Below, piece by piece: positions 6,849 through 16,291 of a stretch of 64,000 nucleotides of DNA. Both the position numbers and the translations under genes were made by a program. Each line of letters begins with the position of its first letter. Position 1 is the stretch's first letter. Where the stretch lies: contig CAYZRX010000005.1 of the NCBI GenBank assembly GCA_964480945.1, positions 1 to 64,000 on the forward strand. The letters are read 5' to 3'. The notes beneath the pieces were generated by a model. That model was not told the origin of the DNA. It saw only the letters and a program-made list of their open reading frames with translations, and ran no database searches. The stretch comes from VGWB01 sp964480945. Lineage in GTDB: Bacteria; Bacteroidota; Ignavibacteria; UBA10030.

Positions 6849-8813
6849 CTAGTGCTCGCTGAACGTGATTGAGTATTCGTCCTGTAGTGCATGACTCTTC
6901 GACGTCAGAAGAATTCTATAGATCGTGTCCCCCCAACTCGCACGAAGCCGCGGATCTTCAATCTGGATCGGCTCGATCGCCGCGGAAAACCTGCTCTTGT
7001 CATAGAAAATTGAAGTCCTCCCGCCGCTTCTCGCATCTCCCCCGCGACGGAGGAGGATCGATCCGTCCGTCGCAATCCTAGGACTGCACGCGGTCATCAG
7101 AGTAAGCACAAAGGGCCGAGAAAACTCCTGGAGCTCGTATCGATCGGTGATGACGACGTCCCTCCCGCGGTCGAGCTCGATCGTCCTCACCCATGATTTC
7201 ACCTTGGCTTCGGGAGAATACGCCGAGGCAATATCCAGTCTCAATCGAACCTTCTTTTCATCGGAGGAATAGTGGACATCTGTTGCATGGTAGGTCGGTC
7301 CATCCTTCTGCATCACCCCGTTGATCGTCGGAAGATTATGGAACGCGGACTGCATCGTCCAGATCGAGTATCGATCCTTGCTGAATGTTTTCGCCGTGTA
7401 TGTTTCGACCCCGACATCAATAATGACCGGCTCACCGTCGTGGTAAACGATAAGATTCCCCACGTCATTGTGGTTGTGGCTCTCGGCATTATGCCCCCCC
7501 TTGGCCGCGACGTAGAATCCTTTCACCGATCCGGCAAGCGAGCGCGCTGCCATCACCTGCAGATCGGGGAGCCAGATCTCTCGGAGAAGCGGCTCCTTCG
7601 GCTGCGCATGAAGAAGTTCATCGAGATTGAAGAGTGTGGGGAGCGCTCTCCCAAGCGAGCCAAATCGCTCCTCGACCGTTCCTTCGCCGAGATGTTGCAG
7701 CTTCGCCAGATATGCGCCGAATCCCACCATCATCTCGTCGTTGATGCTCCTGCCGTAGCGAAAGATGAGGCTTGCGTCAGCCTCTTGCTTGGCGGGCGCG
7801 TCGGCAAAATTGATGAAATACTGATCGTGGATATAGGCTCGACAGATATACCGGCCGATTTCTTGTATGAGGGGCGCGCCGAAAACATTGATGCTATTGT
7901 TGGAGGCGCTCTGGAGCAGATCGAGACAATCGAACAGCGAGCCGCCGGCACGGCTCCAGTACGACGGACCTTCATCGCATCCCCCATCTCTGGGATAGGG
8001 ATTGAGAAAATTGTCGAGGCAACGCATGATCTTGTGAACGGAATTTACCCGCCGCGACGAATCTTCTTCAAATACGAGAACTGCCGTCAACCAGTTTGAA
8101 CAGATCCAGGGGTTCCAGTTGTTGACCGTACGGTCGAACCCCATCCACCAGAAATCATGTCGATCCAAGTTCACAGAAATGATCCGCCGCTCGACTTCGT
8201 ATCGCATTCGTTCGGTGATCAGCGGGGAGATCTTGCTCAGTTGGTCTCCGACGAGATAGTATGTCCAGGCAATCAACATGCCGGTCTCGGCGGCGAAAAG
8301 GTCGACGGTGGGTTCAGTGACGTCCGGCAGGCCGGATCCCTTCTTCTGAAGTCCCACGTGTGCTGGCACGCCCCAATAGGTCTCTTCGCAGATCGCCCAG
8401 ACCCCGTTCATGATATCGTCCAGGAAGCGCCCCTTCCCCTCCATACACTCGCCCAAGACGAGAGTGGCCAACTGCTCACGTCGTCCGAATGAGATCGCTT
8501 CGTAGCGCGATCGGTTTCCGTTCCGAACGAAGTCGAGAAAATCGGTCGCCTTCGGTAATTCCCAGCTCCCATGTAAGAATCTCTCAGCTTGAGCTACGTG
8601 GGCACTTCTTACAACTTCCGGTATGCGAGACCAGGAAGCACGCTCAGACCATCTGGGATACGGATGCCACTTTTCCGCGGGCAGGAGGATCGTCCCCAGT
8701 TGCTCAGCCGTGGAGGATCCGCTCAAAAGGTTCCTATCCTGCGCATGGAGGTGTCCTGCGAGAACGAGGAGGATGGAAAGAAATGTGATAGAGAATCTGA
8801 TTGACGTTCGCAT
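6849..8813 (-). CDS. Heparinase II/III-like polysaccharide lyase
   Basis: A 654-residue secreted protein with a signal peptide (residues 1-24, ending GHLHA). It has an N-terminal (alpha/alpha)-toroid of about 370 residues (NRSRYEAISFGRREQLATL, TVNNWNPWICSNW) followed by the beta-sandwich heparinase II/III-like domain with the hallmark GGHNAESHNHNDVGNLIVYH near residues 440-460. These lyases cleave uronic-acid-containing polysaccharides by beta-elimination, which would supply unsaturated uronates to the adjacent GH88/GH105/KdgF/KduI genes. The exact substrate (pectin, alginate, ulvan or glycosaminoglycan) cannot be told from motifs. AAGGA precedes the ATG at 8813, and a promoter-like block shared with the DUF4861 gene lies about 85 nt upstream. 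Confidence 0.87.
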   Translation of the reverse strand: MRTSIRFSITFLSILLVLAGHLHAQDRNLLSGSSTAEQLGTILLPAEKWHPYPRWSERASWSRIPEVVRSAHVAQAERFLHGSWELPKATDFLDFVRNGNRSRYEAISFGRREQLATLVLGECMEGKGRFLDDIMNGVWAICEETYWGVPAHVGLQKKGSGLPDVTEPTVDLFAAETGMLIAWTYYLVGDQLSKISPLITERMRYEVERRIISVNLDRHDFWWMGFDRTVNNWNPWICSNWLTAVLVFEEDSSRRVNSVHKIMRCLDNFLNPYPRDGGCDEGPSYWSRAGGSLFDCLDLLQSASNNSINVFGAPLIQEIGRYICRAYIHDQYFINFADAPAKQEADASLIFRYGRSINDEMMVGFGAYLAKLQHLGEGTVEERFGSLGRALPTLFNLDELLHAQPKEPLLREIWLPDLQVMAARSLAGSVKGFYVAAKGGHNAESHNHNDVGNLIVYHDGEPVIIDVGVETYTAKTFSKDRYSIWTMQSAFHNLPTINGVMQKDGPTYHATDVHYSSDEKKVRLRLDIASAYSPEAKVKSWVRTIELDRGRDVVITDRYELQEFSRPFVLTLMTACSPRIATDGSILLRRGGDARSGGRTSIFYDKSRFSAAIEPIQIEDPRLRASWGDTIYRILLTSKSHALQDEYSITFSEH

Positions 8814-8897
8814 ACTTTGTCCTTCCAGCGCGCATCATCGGCACTTGGAGTAGCGTAGGGGTGGTGGTAGTGAAATCGAATGAAGTGCTCGCTCGGT

Positions 8898-8933
8898 TTC
8901 AGTGAAGCTACCGTCCTGTTGACTCAAAATCAA
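8898..8933 (-). promoter_or_regulatory. Promoter-like block shared with 1585-1620
   Basis: Contains TGTTGACTCAAAATCAA (8917-8933), AAGCTA (8905-8910) and TTCA (8898-8901) with the same spacing as at 1585-1620; about 28 of 36 bases agree. On the minus strand this gives TTGATT-N17-TAGCTT. Here the dyad is GTTGA-N7-TCAAC. It lies 85 nt upstream of the heparinase-like start. Confidence 0.5.
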
Positions 8934-9403
8934 CTCTGATCGTTAGAAAAGGCGAAGCGCGAAGTTCCTGAACGACTCAGGCTCGGAACAGGGTCCACCG
9001 GTTTATTGCCCCGACCCGTGCTTCTCCTGAGCGGTATGCCCGGAGCGCTTTCCGGACCCTGGAATTCCGTTGAAGGACGAGTTCCTTTTTGCGGGCGCAC
9101 GGAAAGAGGACTCCAACTCGAAAAGGCCCTGGACCCATCTTCGGGCGCTAGTGACCTATGAGAGTAGCGGGCTACTTTGAGAAACTAGTGACGAGAAGTG
9201 ACCGAGGGGGACATCCCACCCGTCGGCATCTTGTTCCTTGGAAAGCCATGGCTGCGGCGATCCGTCGTTGCTCCCGAGGATATCGATTCTTGCGTCTGAC
9301 ATCTTTCTCCCCTAAATTGACACGAATTCACGGCCTTGAAATTCCTCCCATGTTGTTTATGCGCAATCCCCAGAATAACGCGTTGAAAAGCGAAGGATAG
9401 ATC
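8934..9403 (+). other. 470-nt non-coding leader before the polyamine genes
   Basis: No gene supported; an 80-codon frame at 9158-9400 has no recognisable feature. The region holds a direct repeat CTAGTGAC (9148-9155 and 9185-9192), a related AAGTGACC at 9196, and a small AGTAGC-GG-GCTACT hairpin between the two copies. It must contain the promoter for the downstream pair and is long enough for a structured leader RNA, but I recognise no known riboswitch. Confidence 0.4.
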
Positions 9404-10588
9404 ATGGAACACATGAAGAAAGAACATCCGGGCAAGCATCAGTATCTATCCGGAAAGCGCATTCTTCCACAACCCATTTCCAAGCAGAGCGACATAGCAT
9501 CCGTTATTGAGAATATGGATGCCTATAACGGCGGAAGGCTGAGAGCCGCATGCCAATTGATGCGAGAGAAGTACTCGCCGGAGGACGTGACGATCGGTGT
9601 CAGTATCGCCGGTGCCCTGATCCCGGCCGGTCTGGGACGATCAACCATCATTCCGCTGATGAACCATGGGTACATCGATTGGCTGGTTTCCACCGGCGCC
9701 AACATGTACCATGATTTGCACTTTGCTTTCGACATGCCGCTCTTCCGCGGCAGCCACACTGTCGACGATGCCGATTTGCGGGACAAAGGTGTCACCAGGA
9801 TCTATGATATTCTCTTCGACTACGAAGACGTCCTGATGGCAACAGACCGCATCCTGCGAAGGATTATGCTAGGGCCAGAATTCCAAAAAGAGATGGGAAC
9901 CCGGGAGTACTATCATCACCTAGGGAGAGTGATCAACGAATACGAACAGAAGAATAACCTGGGCGAAGTCAGCGTTCTTGCGGCCGCCTATCGCAACGGC
10001 ATCCCGGTTTTCACTTCGTCACCCGGTGACTCCACTATCGGCATGAATGTGGCGGGACTGGAGCTTCTCGCTGAAGCGGCGGACCTGAGGAATTACTTCA
10101 AGCTCAAGATCAACCCCAGCATCGACGTCAACGACTCGACCGCCATCATACTCAACGCCAAGAAACACGAAAACGGGAAGACCGGCGTCCTCCTGATCGG
10201 CGGCGGCAGCCCTAAAAACTTCTTACTGCAAACCGAGCCGCAAATTCAAGAAGTGCTGATGATTCCCGAAGCCGGCCAGGACTACGACATCAACATTACC
10301 GACGCTCGTCCGGACACCGGCGGTCTCTCCGGGGCACCACCAAGCGAAGCAGCCAGCTGGGGGAAGATCGATCCTACCAAGCTGGATGAAACCGTCACGG
10401 CGTACGTCGACGTCACGGTGGCGTTCCCTCTCCTGGCTGCATACGTGCTGCACACGACCAAGCCCAAGAAGTTGAAACGGTTGTATGATCGCGGAGACGA
10501 GCTGCGCGGAAAGCTCATCAAATCATACCTTGAGAACAACAAAGAGGTCGAGGAGCTCAAAGGCCTTATGAAGAAGCTCCCGGCCTGA
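9404..10588 (+). CDS. Deoxyhypusine-synthase-family polyamine enzyme
   Basis: A 394-residue cytoplasmic protein of the deoxyhypusine synthase (DHS) fold. It keeps the NAD-site pattern (VSTGANMYHDLHF), the DINITDARPDTGGLSGA stretch and SWGKI, whose lysine (K321) corresponds to the catalytic lysine of eukaryotic DHS that carries the aminobutyl group. Bacteria lack the eIF5A substrate, so the acceptor must differ. Members are thought to make homospermidine-type polyamines or related conjugates, which is an inference here. AAGGAT precedes the ATG. A diamine decarboxylase follows 92 nt downstream and is the likely source of the putrescine or cadaverine it uses. Confidence 0.85.
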   Translation: MEHMKKEHPGKHQYLSGKRILPQPISKQSDIASVIENMDAYNGGRLRAACQLMREKYSPEDVTIGVSIAGALIPAGLGRSTIIPLMNHGYIDWLVSTGANMYHDLHFAFDMPLFRGSHTVDDADLRDKGVTRIYDILFDYEDVLMATDRILRRIMLGPEFQKEMGTREYYHHLGRVINEYEQKNNLGEVSVLAAAYRNGIPVFTSSPGDSTIGMNVAGLELLAEAADLRNYFKLKINPSIDVNDSTAIILNAKKHENGKTGVLLIGGGSPKNFLLQTEPQIQEVLMIPEAGQDYDINITDARPDTGGLSGAPPSEAASWGKIDPTKLDETVTAYVDVTVAFPLLAAYVLHTTKPKKLKRLYDRGDELRGKLIKSYLENNKEVEELKGLMKKLPA

Positions 10589-10680
10589 CGCAAGAAACCG
10601 AAACACGAATGCCGAAATACTGAGCAAATTCGAATCTGCAATAAGATTTCGGATTTGTCCACCGATGTCACTCTACAGCA

Positions 10681-11871
10681 ATGGCTATCACGATGATCGA
10701 ATCAATGAACAAAACGTTAGACCGCAAGGATGAGCTCCTGCAACTGGCTGAACAGCACGGGACGCCTTTGTTCGTTCTCGATCACGGGAAGATTCGGCAG
10801 AACTATCACACGTTCAAGAATTACCTCCCACGGGTTCAGTGTTACTACGCGGTGAAGGCAAATCCCACCCAGGAGATCATCGAGACGTTGTTCAAGGAGG
10901 GGTCGAGCTTCGACGTCGCCTCGTACAACGAATTCATGCAGGTATACCAGTACATCAGGCATTTCGAGAAGAAGGAAAAGAAGCACTTCGTTTGGGACAA
11001 GATCATCTTCTCAAACACCATCAAAGAGCGGGCTGCACTGATCAAGACAAAGCAATACAAGCCCCTGGTGACCTACGACAACGGCGCTGAACTGAAGAAG
11101 ATCAAGGAGCATTGTGACACTGCCGGATTGGTGCTGAGAGTGAAGGTCCCCGACACCGGCTCGCAGGTGGAGATGAGCACGAAGTTCGGGATGGAGCCGG
11201 GCGATGCTCGAGACCTGATCCAGCAAGCGTTCGACATGGGTTTGAAGGTGGAAGGGATCAGCTTCCACGTGGGGAGCCAGTGCACCAACTTTGACAACTA
11301 CACCGCGGCGTTAGCTATCGCCGCTGAGATTTTTCACGACGCGCGTACGAGGGGATTCGGTCTGAATTTGGTGGACATCGGCGGCGGATTTCCAGTTCCG
11401 TACGACGCACAGGTACCGCAGTTTGAAAGACTGGCCGCAATCTTGAATTCAGAAATCGAACGACTGTTCCCGAACGACATCGAAATCCTCGCCGAGCCCG
11501 GCCGGTTCATCGTTGCCACTGCCGCCACGCTCGTCTCGGAGATCATCGGGAAAGCGCGTAGGGACAGTAAGGTGTTCTATCACATCAATGACGGCGTCTA
11601 CCAGACGTTTTCCGGCGTGGTGTACGATCATTGGATTCCCAACTTCGGCGCCTTCAAGTCGGGCGAGACGGAGATCTGTGCGGTGGTGGGACCGACGTGC
11701 GACAGCTTCGACAAGATCACTCTTTCTGCAGAACTGCCGGCGAATCTTGAGGTCGGCGATTATCTATACACCGAAAACATCGGGGCCTACAGCACTGCCT
11801 CGACAACGAAGTTCAACGGATTTGACGGAGCGAAGATTGTGCATCTGAACCTGCGCGCTTCCACTCCTTGA
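10681..11871 (+). CDS. PLP-dependent ornithine/lysine decarboxylase (alanine-racemase fold)
   Basis: Decarboxylates ornithine (or lysine) to putrescine (or cadaverine). Fold type III landmarks are all present: YYAVKAN with the PLP lysine at K59, SFHVGSQ, the GGGFP phosphate-binding loop, LAEPGRF, and GPTCDSFD with catalytic C340. The C-D-S form of the last motif is typical of ornithine/lysine decarboxylases; diaminopimelate decarboxylases carry C-E-S. Length (396 residues) is normal. No strong Shine-Dalgarno precedes the ATG at 10681, and an in-frame ATG at 10705 is an alternative. It is paired with the DHS-like gene upstream and ends 30 nt before a strong terminator, so the two form a closed polyamine operon. 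Confidence 0.88.
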   Translation: MAITMIESMNKTLDRKDELLQLAEQHGTPLFVLDHGKIRQNYHTFKNYLPRVQCYYAVKANPTQEIIETLFKEGSSFDVASYNEFMQVYQYIRHFEKKEKKHFVWDKIIFSNTIKERAALIKTKQYKPLVTYDNGAELKKIKEHCDTAGLVLRVKVPDTGSQVEMSTKFGMEPGDARDLIQQAFDMGLKVEGISFHVGSQCTNFDNYTAALAIAAEIFHDARTRGFGLNLVDIGGGFPVPYDAQVPQFERLAAILNSEIERLFPNDIEILAEPGRFIVATAATLVSEIIGKARRDSKVFYHINDGVYQTFSGVVYDHWIPNFGAFKSGETEICAVVGPTCDSFDKITLSAELPANLEVGDYLYTENIGAYSTASTTKFNGFDGAKIVHLNLRASTP

Positions 11872-11901
11872 GGTCATTCCCTCCGTACTCGAACAATGCA
11901 G

Positions 11902-11927
11902 AAGCCCGGCCGCGTGGCCGGGCTTTT
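11902..11927 (+). terminator. Rho-independent terminator of the polyamine operon
   Basis: A perfect 10-bp stem (AAGCCCGGCC with GGCCGGGCTT) around a GCGT loop, ending in TTTT. It lies between the decarboxylase and the convergent regulator gene. Confidence 0.9.
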
Positions 11928-12020
11928 GATTATCAGCTTGACGCGTGTTTCGCTTGGGGAGTCAATCCTTTAAACCGGATTGCTCCCGAGTTCCGGAATC
12001 AGCCACCGAAGGATGCACGA

Positions 12021-13475
12021 TCACTTGAGCCCGAGCTCCTTGCACATACGGAAAAAGTTCGATGGCGCCAGACCCAGCTTCTCTGCAGCGTTTGAATCGG
12101 AGCTTGAGATGCTCCGGACATAACGGAAGTAATTGGTGCGGAAGATCCGCTCCATTTCCCTCAGAGGGAGAACCTGACCGTTGCTGACTTCCTTCAGGCT
12201 GGCAAGGTCCTCCTTGTACAACGGACTCCTGAGAATCATCGGGTGGCTGACGTCCTTTGCCGTAATCTTCCCTTCGCAATTCAAGACAAGCCGCTGCACG
12301 ACATTTCTGAGTTCACGGACGTTGCCGGGCCATTTGTAGTGGAGGAGGATCTCCTTTGCCTTCGGATCGACCTCGGGAATCGGGACGTCGAGGTCCGCGC
12401 GGAAGAACTCCAAGAAATGGTCGAAGAGGAGGAGGATGTCGTTGCCTCGTTGCCTCAATGGAACAATGTCGATCGGAACGACGCTTAACCGGTAGTACAG
12501 GTCCTCTCTGAATCTCCCCTCGTTCACTTCCTTCGAAAGGTCCTTGTTCGTTGCAGCGATGACACGCACGTTGACAGACATGCTGCTCGTTCGGCCGATC
12601 TTCTCGATCTCGCCTTCCTGCATGACACGAAGAAGTTTCACTTGTGCCGATATAGGAAGCTCGGATACTTCATCCAGGAAGATTGTTCCGTTATGCGCCA
12701 CCTCGAACAAACCGGGCTTCGGCGCGCTGGCCCCCGTGAAGGAGCCTTTTTCGTACCCAAAGAGCTCACTCTCAATCAACCCTTGGGGGATCCCGCCGCA
12801 GTTGATCGGCACGAACGACTCGAATCTCCGCTTGCTTTTCAGATGGATGTTCCACGCCACGAGCTCCTTGCCTGTCCCGGACGCACCCGAAATGAGCACA
12901 TTGGCGTCGATGCGCGCGCATTTCTCGATCGCCTCGTTCAGTTGCAGCATCGGTTTCGACTCACCAAGGATCTTTTTTGAGTCAAGGAGCGATTCGATAT
13001 TCTTCATCAGACGCTTGTCCGAACGCAGCCGGTGTTTTTCGAGCCGTCGCTTTTCGTATGCGTTGAAAATACTGAGAATGAAGTCGGTGGGCTGATAGAT
13101 ATACTCCTCGATGTTGCCCGGATACTTCGTGCAGTACCAGAATGCGCCCGCTTTCAGCAAGCTGCTCGCGAAATCCAGATCCGTCATATTGATCGTCATT
13201 TTGGTGATGACGATAATCTGGACAAAAGGGTCGATCTCCTTCATTCTCTGAATAAGCTCCTCTCCCCTCAATCCGCCGGAGATCTGGAAATCAAGAATCA
13301 CAACATCGTACTTATCCGGCTTGGCCTTCATGAAATCCAGCGCAGCTATTCCGTTCGAGACAACCTCTGCAATCCGAATCCGTGAAGCAAAGAGCTTGAC
13401 CGTATTCTTCACTCTCGCAACGTCAAAGTCTTCATCCTCGACAAGGAGAAGTTGAATAGGGCTTACAGTATTCAT
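12021..13475 (-). CDS. Sigma-54-dependent response regulator (NtrC type)
   Basis: Activates sigma-54 promoters when phosphorylated. Three domains are visible in 484 residues. The receiver (about 7-125) has acidic E13/D14, phospho-acceptor D62 in VVILDFQ and the conserved lysine in ITKM. The AAA+ domain (about 170-400) has Walker A GASGTGKE, the sigma-54 contact loop GSFTGA (a variant of GAFTGA) and Walker B GTIFLDEV. A C-terminal Fis-type helix-turn-helix ends NAAEKLGLAPSNFFRMCKEL. The ATG overlaps the kinase stop codon (ATGA), so the two are translationally coupled. Target genes are not evident: I found no convincing -24/-12 element upstream of the hydrolase operons. Confidence 0.93.
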   Translation of the reverse strand: MNTVSPIQLLLVEDEDFDVARVKNTVKLFASRIRIAEVVSNGIAALDFMKAKPDKYDVVILDFQISGGLRGEELIQRMKEIDPFVQIIVITKMTINMTDLDFASSLLKAGAFWYCTKYPGNIEEYIYQPTDFILSIFNAYEKRRLEKHRLRSDKRLMKNIESLLDSKKILGESKPMLQLNEAIEKCARIDANVLISGASGTGKELVAWNIHLKSKRRFESFVPINCGGIPQGLIESELFGYEKGSFTGASAPKPGLFEVAHNGTIFLDEVSELPISAQVKLLRVMQEGEIEKIGRTSSMSVNVRVIAATNKDLSKEVNEGRFREDLYYRLSVVPIDIVPLRQRGNDILLLFDHFLEFFRADLDVPIPEVDPKAKEILLHYKWPGNVRELRNVVQRLVLNCEGKITAKDVSHPMILRSPLYKEDLASLKEVSNGQVLPLREMERIFRTNYFRYVRSISSSDSNAAEKLGLAPSNFFRMCKELGLK

Positions 13476-14977
13476 GGTCTTTGCCTGTGGTGAATCGTGA
13501 TCGTGAAACAGCAGCCGCCCCCTGTGAGATTTTCGGCGTCAAGTTCCCAACCGCACTTTCCCACGGCCATCTGATACGCAATATAACACCCGTATCCTGA
13601 ATGCGACCCAACGATTTCCTCCGTCGCCTCCTTTTCTGCGAAAATGCGCTTGATACCCCTGAGATCGGGCTTGAGCAATCCCTCAGGGATCCCGACCCCG
13701 TTGTCAGCGATGCGAATGGTCGACATCTTCTCCGTCGGATCATAGCGAGTCGAGAGAGATATGGTCAGAGGGACCTTATCACCGTGATCAATGCTGTTCT
13801 GAATAAGAGGCTCAAAAATCTCCCAGATAATGAACTCGTTGACGGGGACCGTCGGGATGTGTGGATCGAGATCGAAGGTGAAAGCAAACATATCATTTCG
13901 ACTGGAAATCCGGAGGAACACGTTCTCCACGACAAACGTAATGATCGCGCTGATGTCCGAACGAAACACCGGATTGATGATTGTATTGATATCCTGATCG
14001 TACCACTTCATGTCGTAAATGATGCGCGAGATGAAGTTCGAGTAGGCGATGACGCGGTGCTTGGATTTTTCCAGATTGTCGGGATTCATCATCCGCACAT
14101 CGTTCTTGATGAACCCCATGATCTTCTCCGCTTTATGGTGCGTATGGTAAATCCGTTTGGTGAAGATCGACTCTTTCTCGAGCCGAATCTGTTTCTCCAA
14201 ATTTGCCTGGTGCTCGTCAAACAGCCGTTCCTGCGCTTCGTTGCGTTCCCGCACCGCGCCGGACGAGACGACATACATGACGATCAATCCGATGAACACG
14301 AGGGCGGAAAAAGCGAACGAAACCCTGTCGAAGTTCGACTGCACCTCGCTTGTCAACAAGGTGAAATCGGGCGAGATGCGAATGTAGAGGACCCCGACGT
14401 ACTCACCATACGGCACAAACGGCACCAGCACATTGAAGGTCTTCTGGTCTACGACCTCGCTGAGTATTCTTTCGCTCCGGAGCATTTCCTCCTTCACCGA
14501 AGCGAAATACGTCACCCCGGGGCTTGGGTCGTCCGAGAGCTGATTCTCATACGGCCTCAGCGTACCCTTGAAGAAATTGTTCATCTGCTGGCCGTTGCTG
14601 ACAAGGTATGTTTTTCCGTCCCTCAAAAGTATGAGGGAGATTTCCTCTATACTCCGCTGAAGCACGAGCTGCTTGAAGATCACATTCACGGAGTAGATCA
14701 TCTGCGCTTCATCAATCCTTCCCTCCGATCTCATCCGCTGCTGATTCTCAAAGAGGTTTTCAAGGCTTGCAGAGGTGACGATCGCGACGCGCTCCGCGTG
14801 ATATTTCTGGAACCATCGCTGCGCATCATTCAGAAAGTCCGTCAGCAGCGATTTCTGAAAGAAGGCCAGCAGCACCTGGAACAGGATCAACACCACGAAG
14901 AAGACGATCATGTGATTGATCTCGAACCGATACTGCGAAATCTTTGCTCTCAGGTTGGCCAGTTTCATAGGATCCAT
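13472..14977 (-). CDS. Membrane sensor histidine kinase
   Basis: A 501-residue kinase with transmembrane helices at about 21-40 and 219-240 flanking a roughly 175-residue periplasmic sensor region. No HAMP domain is obvious. A coiled segment (about 245-272) leads to an atypical H-box region, KRIYHTHHKAEKIMGFI, with three candidate histidines at 278-281. The ATP-binding domain has an N-box (EPLIQNSIDHG), a G1 box (ADNGVGIP) and a G2 box (GSHSGYGCYIA). It overlaps the regulator by 4 nt and begins 9 nt after the binding-protein gene, so the periplasmic domain may contact that protein. A second ATG (codon 4) is an alternative start. Confidence 0.9.
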   Translation of the reverse strand: MDPMKLANLRAKISQYRFEINHMIVFFVVLILFQVLLAFFQKSLLTDFLNDAQRWFQKYHAERVAIVTSASLENLFENQQRMRSEGRIDEAQMIYSVNVIFKQLVLQRSIEEISLILLRDGKTYLVSNGQQMNNFFKGTLRPYENQLSDDPSPGVTYFASVKEEMLRSERILSEVVDQKTFNVLVPFVPYGEYVGVLYIRISPDFTLLTSEVQSNFDRVSFAFSALVFIGLIVMYVVSSGAVRERNEAQERLFDEHQANLEKQIRLEKESIFTKRIYHTHHKAEKIMGFIKNDVRMMNPDNLEKSKHRVIAYSNFISRIIYDMKWYDQDINTIINPVFRSDISAIITFVVENVFLRISSRNDMFAFTFDLDPHIPTVPVNEFIIWEIFEPLIQNSIDHGDKVPLTISLSTRYDPTEKMSTIRIADNGVGIPEGLLKPDLRGIKRIFAEKEATEEIVGSHSGYGCYIAYQMAVGKCGWELDAENLTGGGCCFTITIHHRQRP

Positions 14978-14986
14978 AGCCTCTGG

Positions 14987-16291
14987 CTACCTCGCTTGCG
15001 CCAGCGAGATTTTCTCGGATTCAATGGCTTTTGTTGCCTGGACGAGTGCGTCCTGCGGGGTTATCTGATTCCGGATGGCCATGCAGAGATAACGGGCAAG
15101 AATCTCCGAGTACCTGGTATAGTTCTCGTGTGACGGTCGATGCACTCCGAAGGCTAGCATCCGGTTGCTTTCGACGAGGTCGGGAAGGATCTTTCGATAC
15201 CGGTCTTCGTCGTAGAGGGAGCGGATGACGGGAAAGAATCCTCCCTTGGCGTAGATGATCTCCTGCGATTCGTTTCGAAGCAGGAACTTGATGAACGAAA
15301 TCGCTTCCGCCTTTTTCGGACTGAATTTCGATACCATCAGATCCCATCCTCCTACGGTCGTCGCGGGCTTGCCCTCTTTGAAGTGCGGAAGCGGCGCCAT
15401 CCGGATGAGTTGCTTTTGATCGGGGGTCATCGAGAAGTCTTTGTCATAGCTTGTCCATCCCCGCAGGAAGAGAGCGTTGTGCTGCATGAAGTATTCATAG
15501 CTGGATACCTCCGTCATCGATGTGACGACCACCGGAGTCACTTTGAATCTCTGCACCAGGTCGACAAGGAGTTGAAGCGCTTTCCTCGCTTGCGGGGTTT
15601 CGAAATTGAATCCGTGATGCTTGAAATAGTCTTTCTCCAGACCCAGGAGCAACTCTGTGAAGACACAGAGCAACCCCTCATACTCTGCGGCGGGGAAGAT
15701 GTAGTAAGGATTCGAGCTGCGGAGGGTCTCACCGTACTTCACAAACTTGCCCCAGGTGATCCCTCGCTTAACCTCATCGATAAGCTTCTTTCCACCCGGC
15801 AGGGAACGCAAGAGATCTTCTCTGTATAACAAGACGCCCCGCACAACACCGAACGGGATAGCGACAAGTTTTCCGTCTTTGTAGCACGACTGCAGCGCTT
15901 CGTCGGTTACAGCTTCCAGCTCGCTCTTGTCAAAGTATTGGCCAAGAGGCTCGCTCCAGCGCTCAAATCGCTGAACCCAAATGGGATCCACGGCAAAGAT
16001 ATCAATGCCATCCCCTTCGCCTCTCAACGATCTTGCCAGAACCTCCTTCCGCTCATTCGTCGTGAAATCGGCATTGGGGAAGTCGATGGGAACCACCTTG
16101 ACTTCTCCCTGATGGAGCCGATTGTATTCGTCGATGAGGACGCGGTGGGCCTCCGTCAGCCGATCGGCATAATAGAGTTCGGTGACGGCTTTCTTCCGAT
16201 GCGTCGACAGGAATCCTTGCACGGCAAGGAATGAGAGAGCCACGAGCGTAAGAAACAAGACGCCCCAGTGCTGACGAACGATTCTTATCAT
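14987..16291 (-). CDS. Extracellular solute-binding protein (ABC sugar type) of a sensor operon
   Basis: A 434-residue periplasmic binding protein with an N-terminal hydrophobic export or anchor segment (about 10-27). The family 1 pattern is clear: an LIDEYNRLHQ helix, the GEGDGIDIFAVDPIWVQRF hinge region, VAIPFGVVRGVLLYREDLL, and the TTVGGWDLMVSKFS motif followed by a C-terminal helical region. Such proteins bind oligosaccharides. No ABC permease or ATPase gene is adjacent; instead the next two genes are a histidine kinase and its regulator. A ligand-sensing role presented to the kinase is therefore more likely than transport. This is inference from gene order. Confidence 0.87.
   Translation of the reverse strand: MIRIVRQHWGVLFLTLVALSFLAVQGFLSTHRKKAVTELYYADRLTEAHRVLIDEYNRLHQGEVKVVPIDFPNADFTTNERKEVLARSLRGEGDGIDIFAVDPIWVQRFERWSEPLGQYFDKSELEAVTDEALQSCYKDGKLVAIPFGVVRGVLLYREDLLRSLPGGKKLIDEVKRGITWGKFVKYGETLRSSNPYYIFPAAEYEGLLCVFTELLLGLEKDYFKHHGFNFETPQARKALQLLVDLVQRFKVTPVVVTSMTEVSSYEYFMQHNALFLRGWTSYDKDFSMTPDQKQLIRMAPLPHFKEGKPATTVGGWDLMVSKFSPKKAEAISFIKFLLRNESQEIIYAKGGFFPVIRSLYDEDRYRKILPDLVESNRMLAFGVHRPSHENYTRYSEILARYLCMAIRNQITPQDALVQATKAIESEKISLAQAR

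Noticed and set aside
9158..9400. An 80-codon frame in the polyamine leader
   Set aside because: No family resemblance and no ribosome site; more likely part of the untranslated leader.
12642..15133. Long plus-strand frames opposite the kinase, regulator and binding-protein genes
   Set aside because: They are antisense shadows of clearly recognised minus-strand genes with conserved catalytic motifs.
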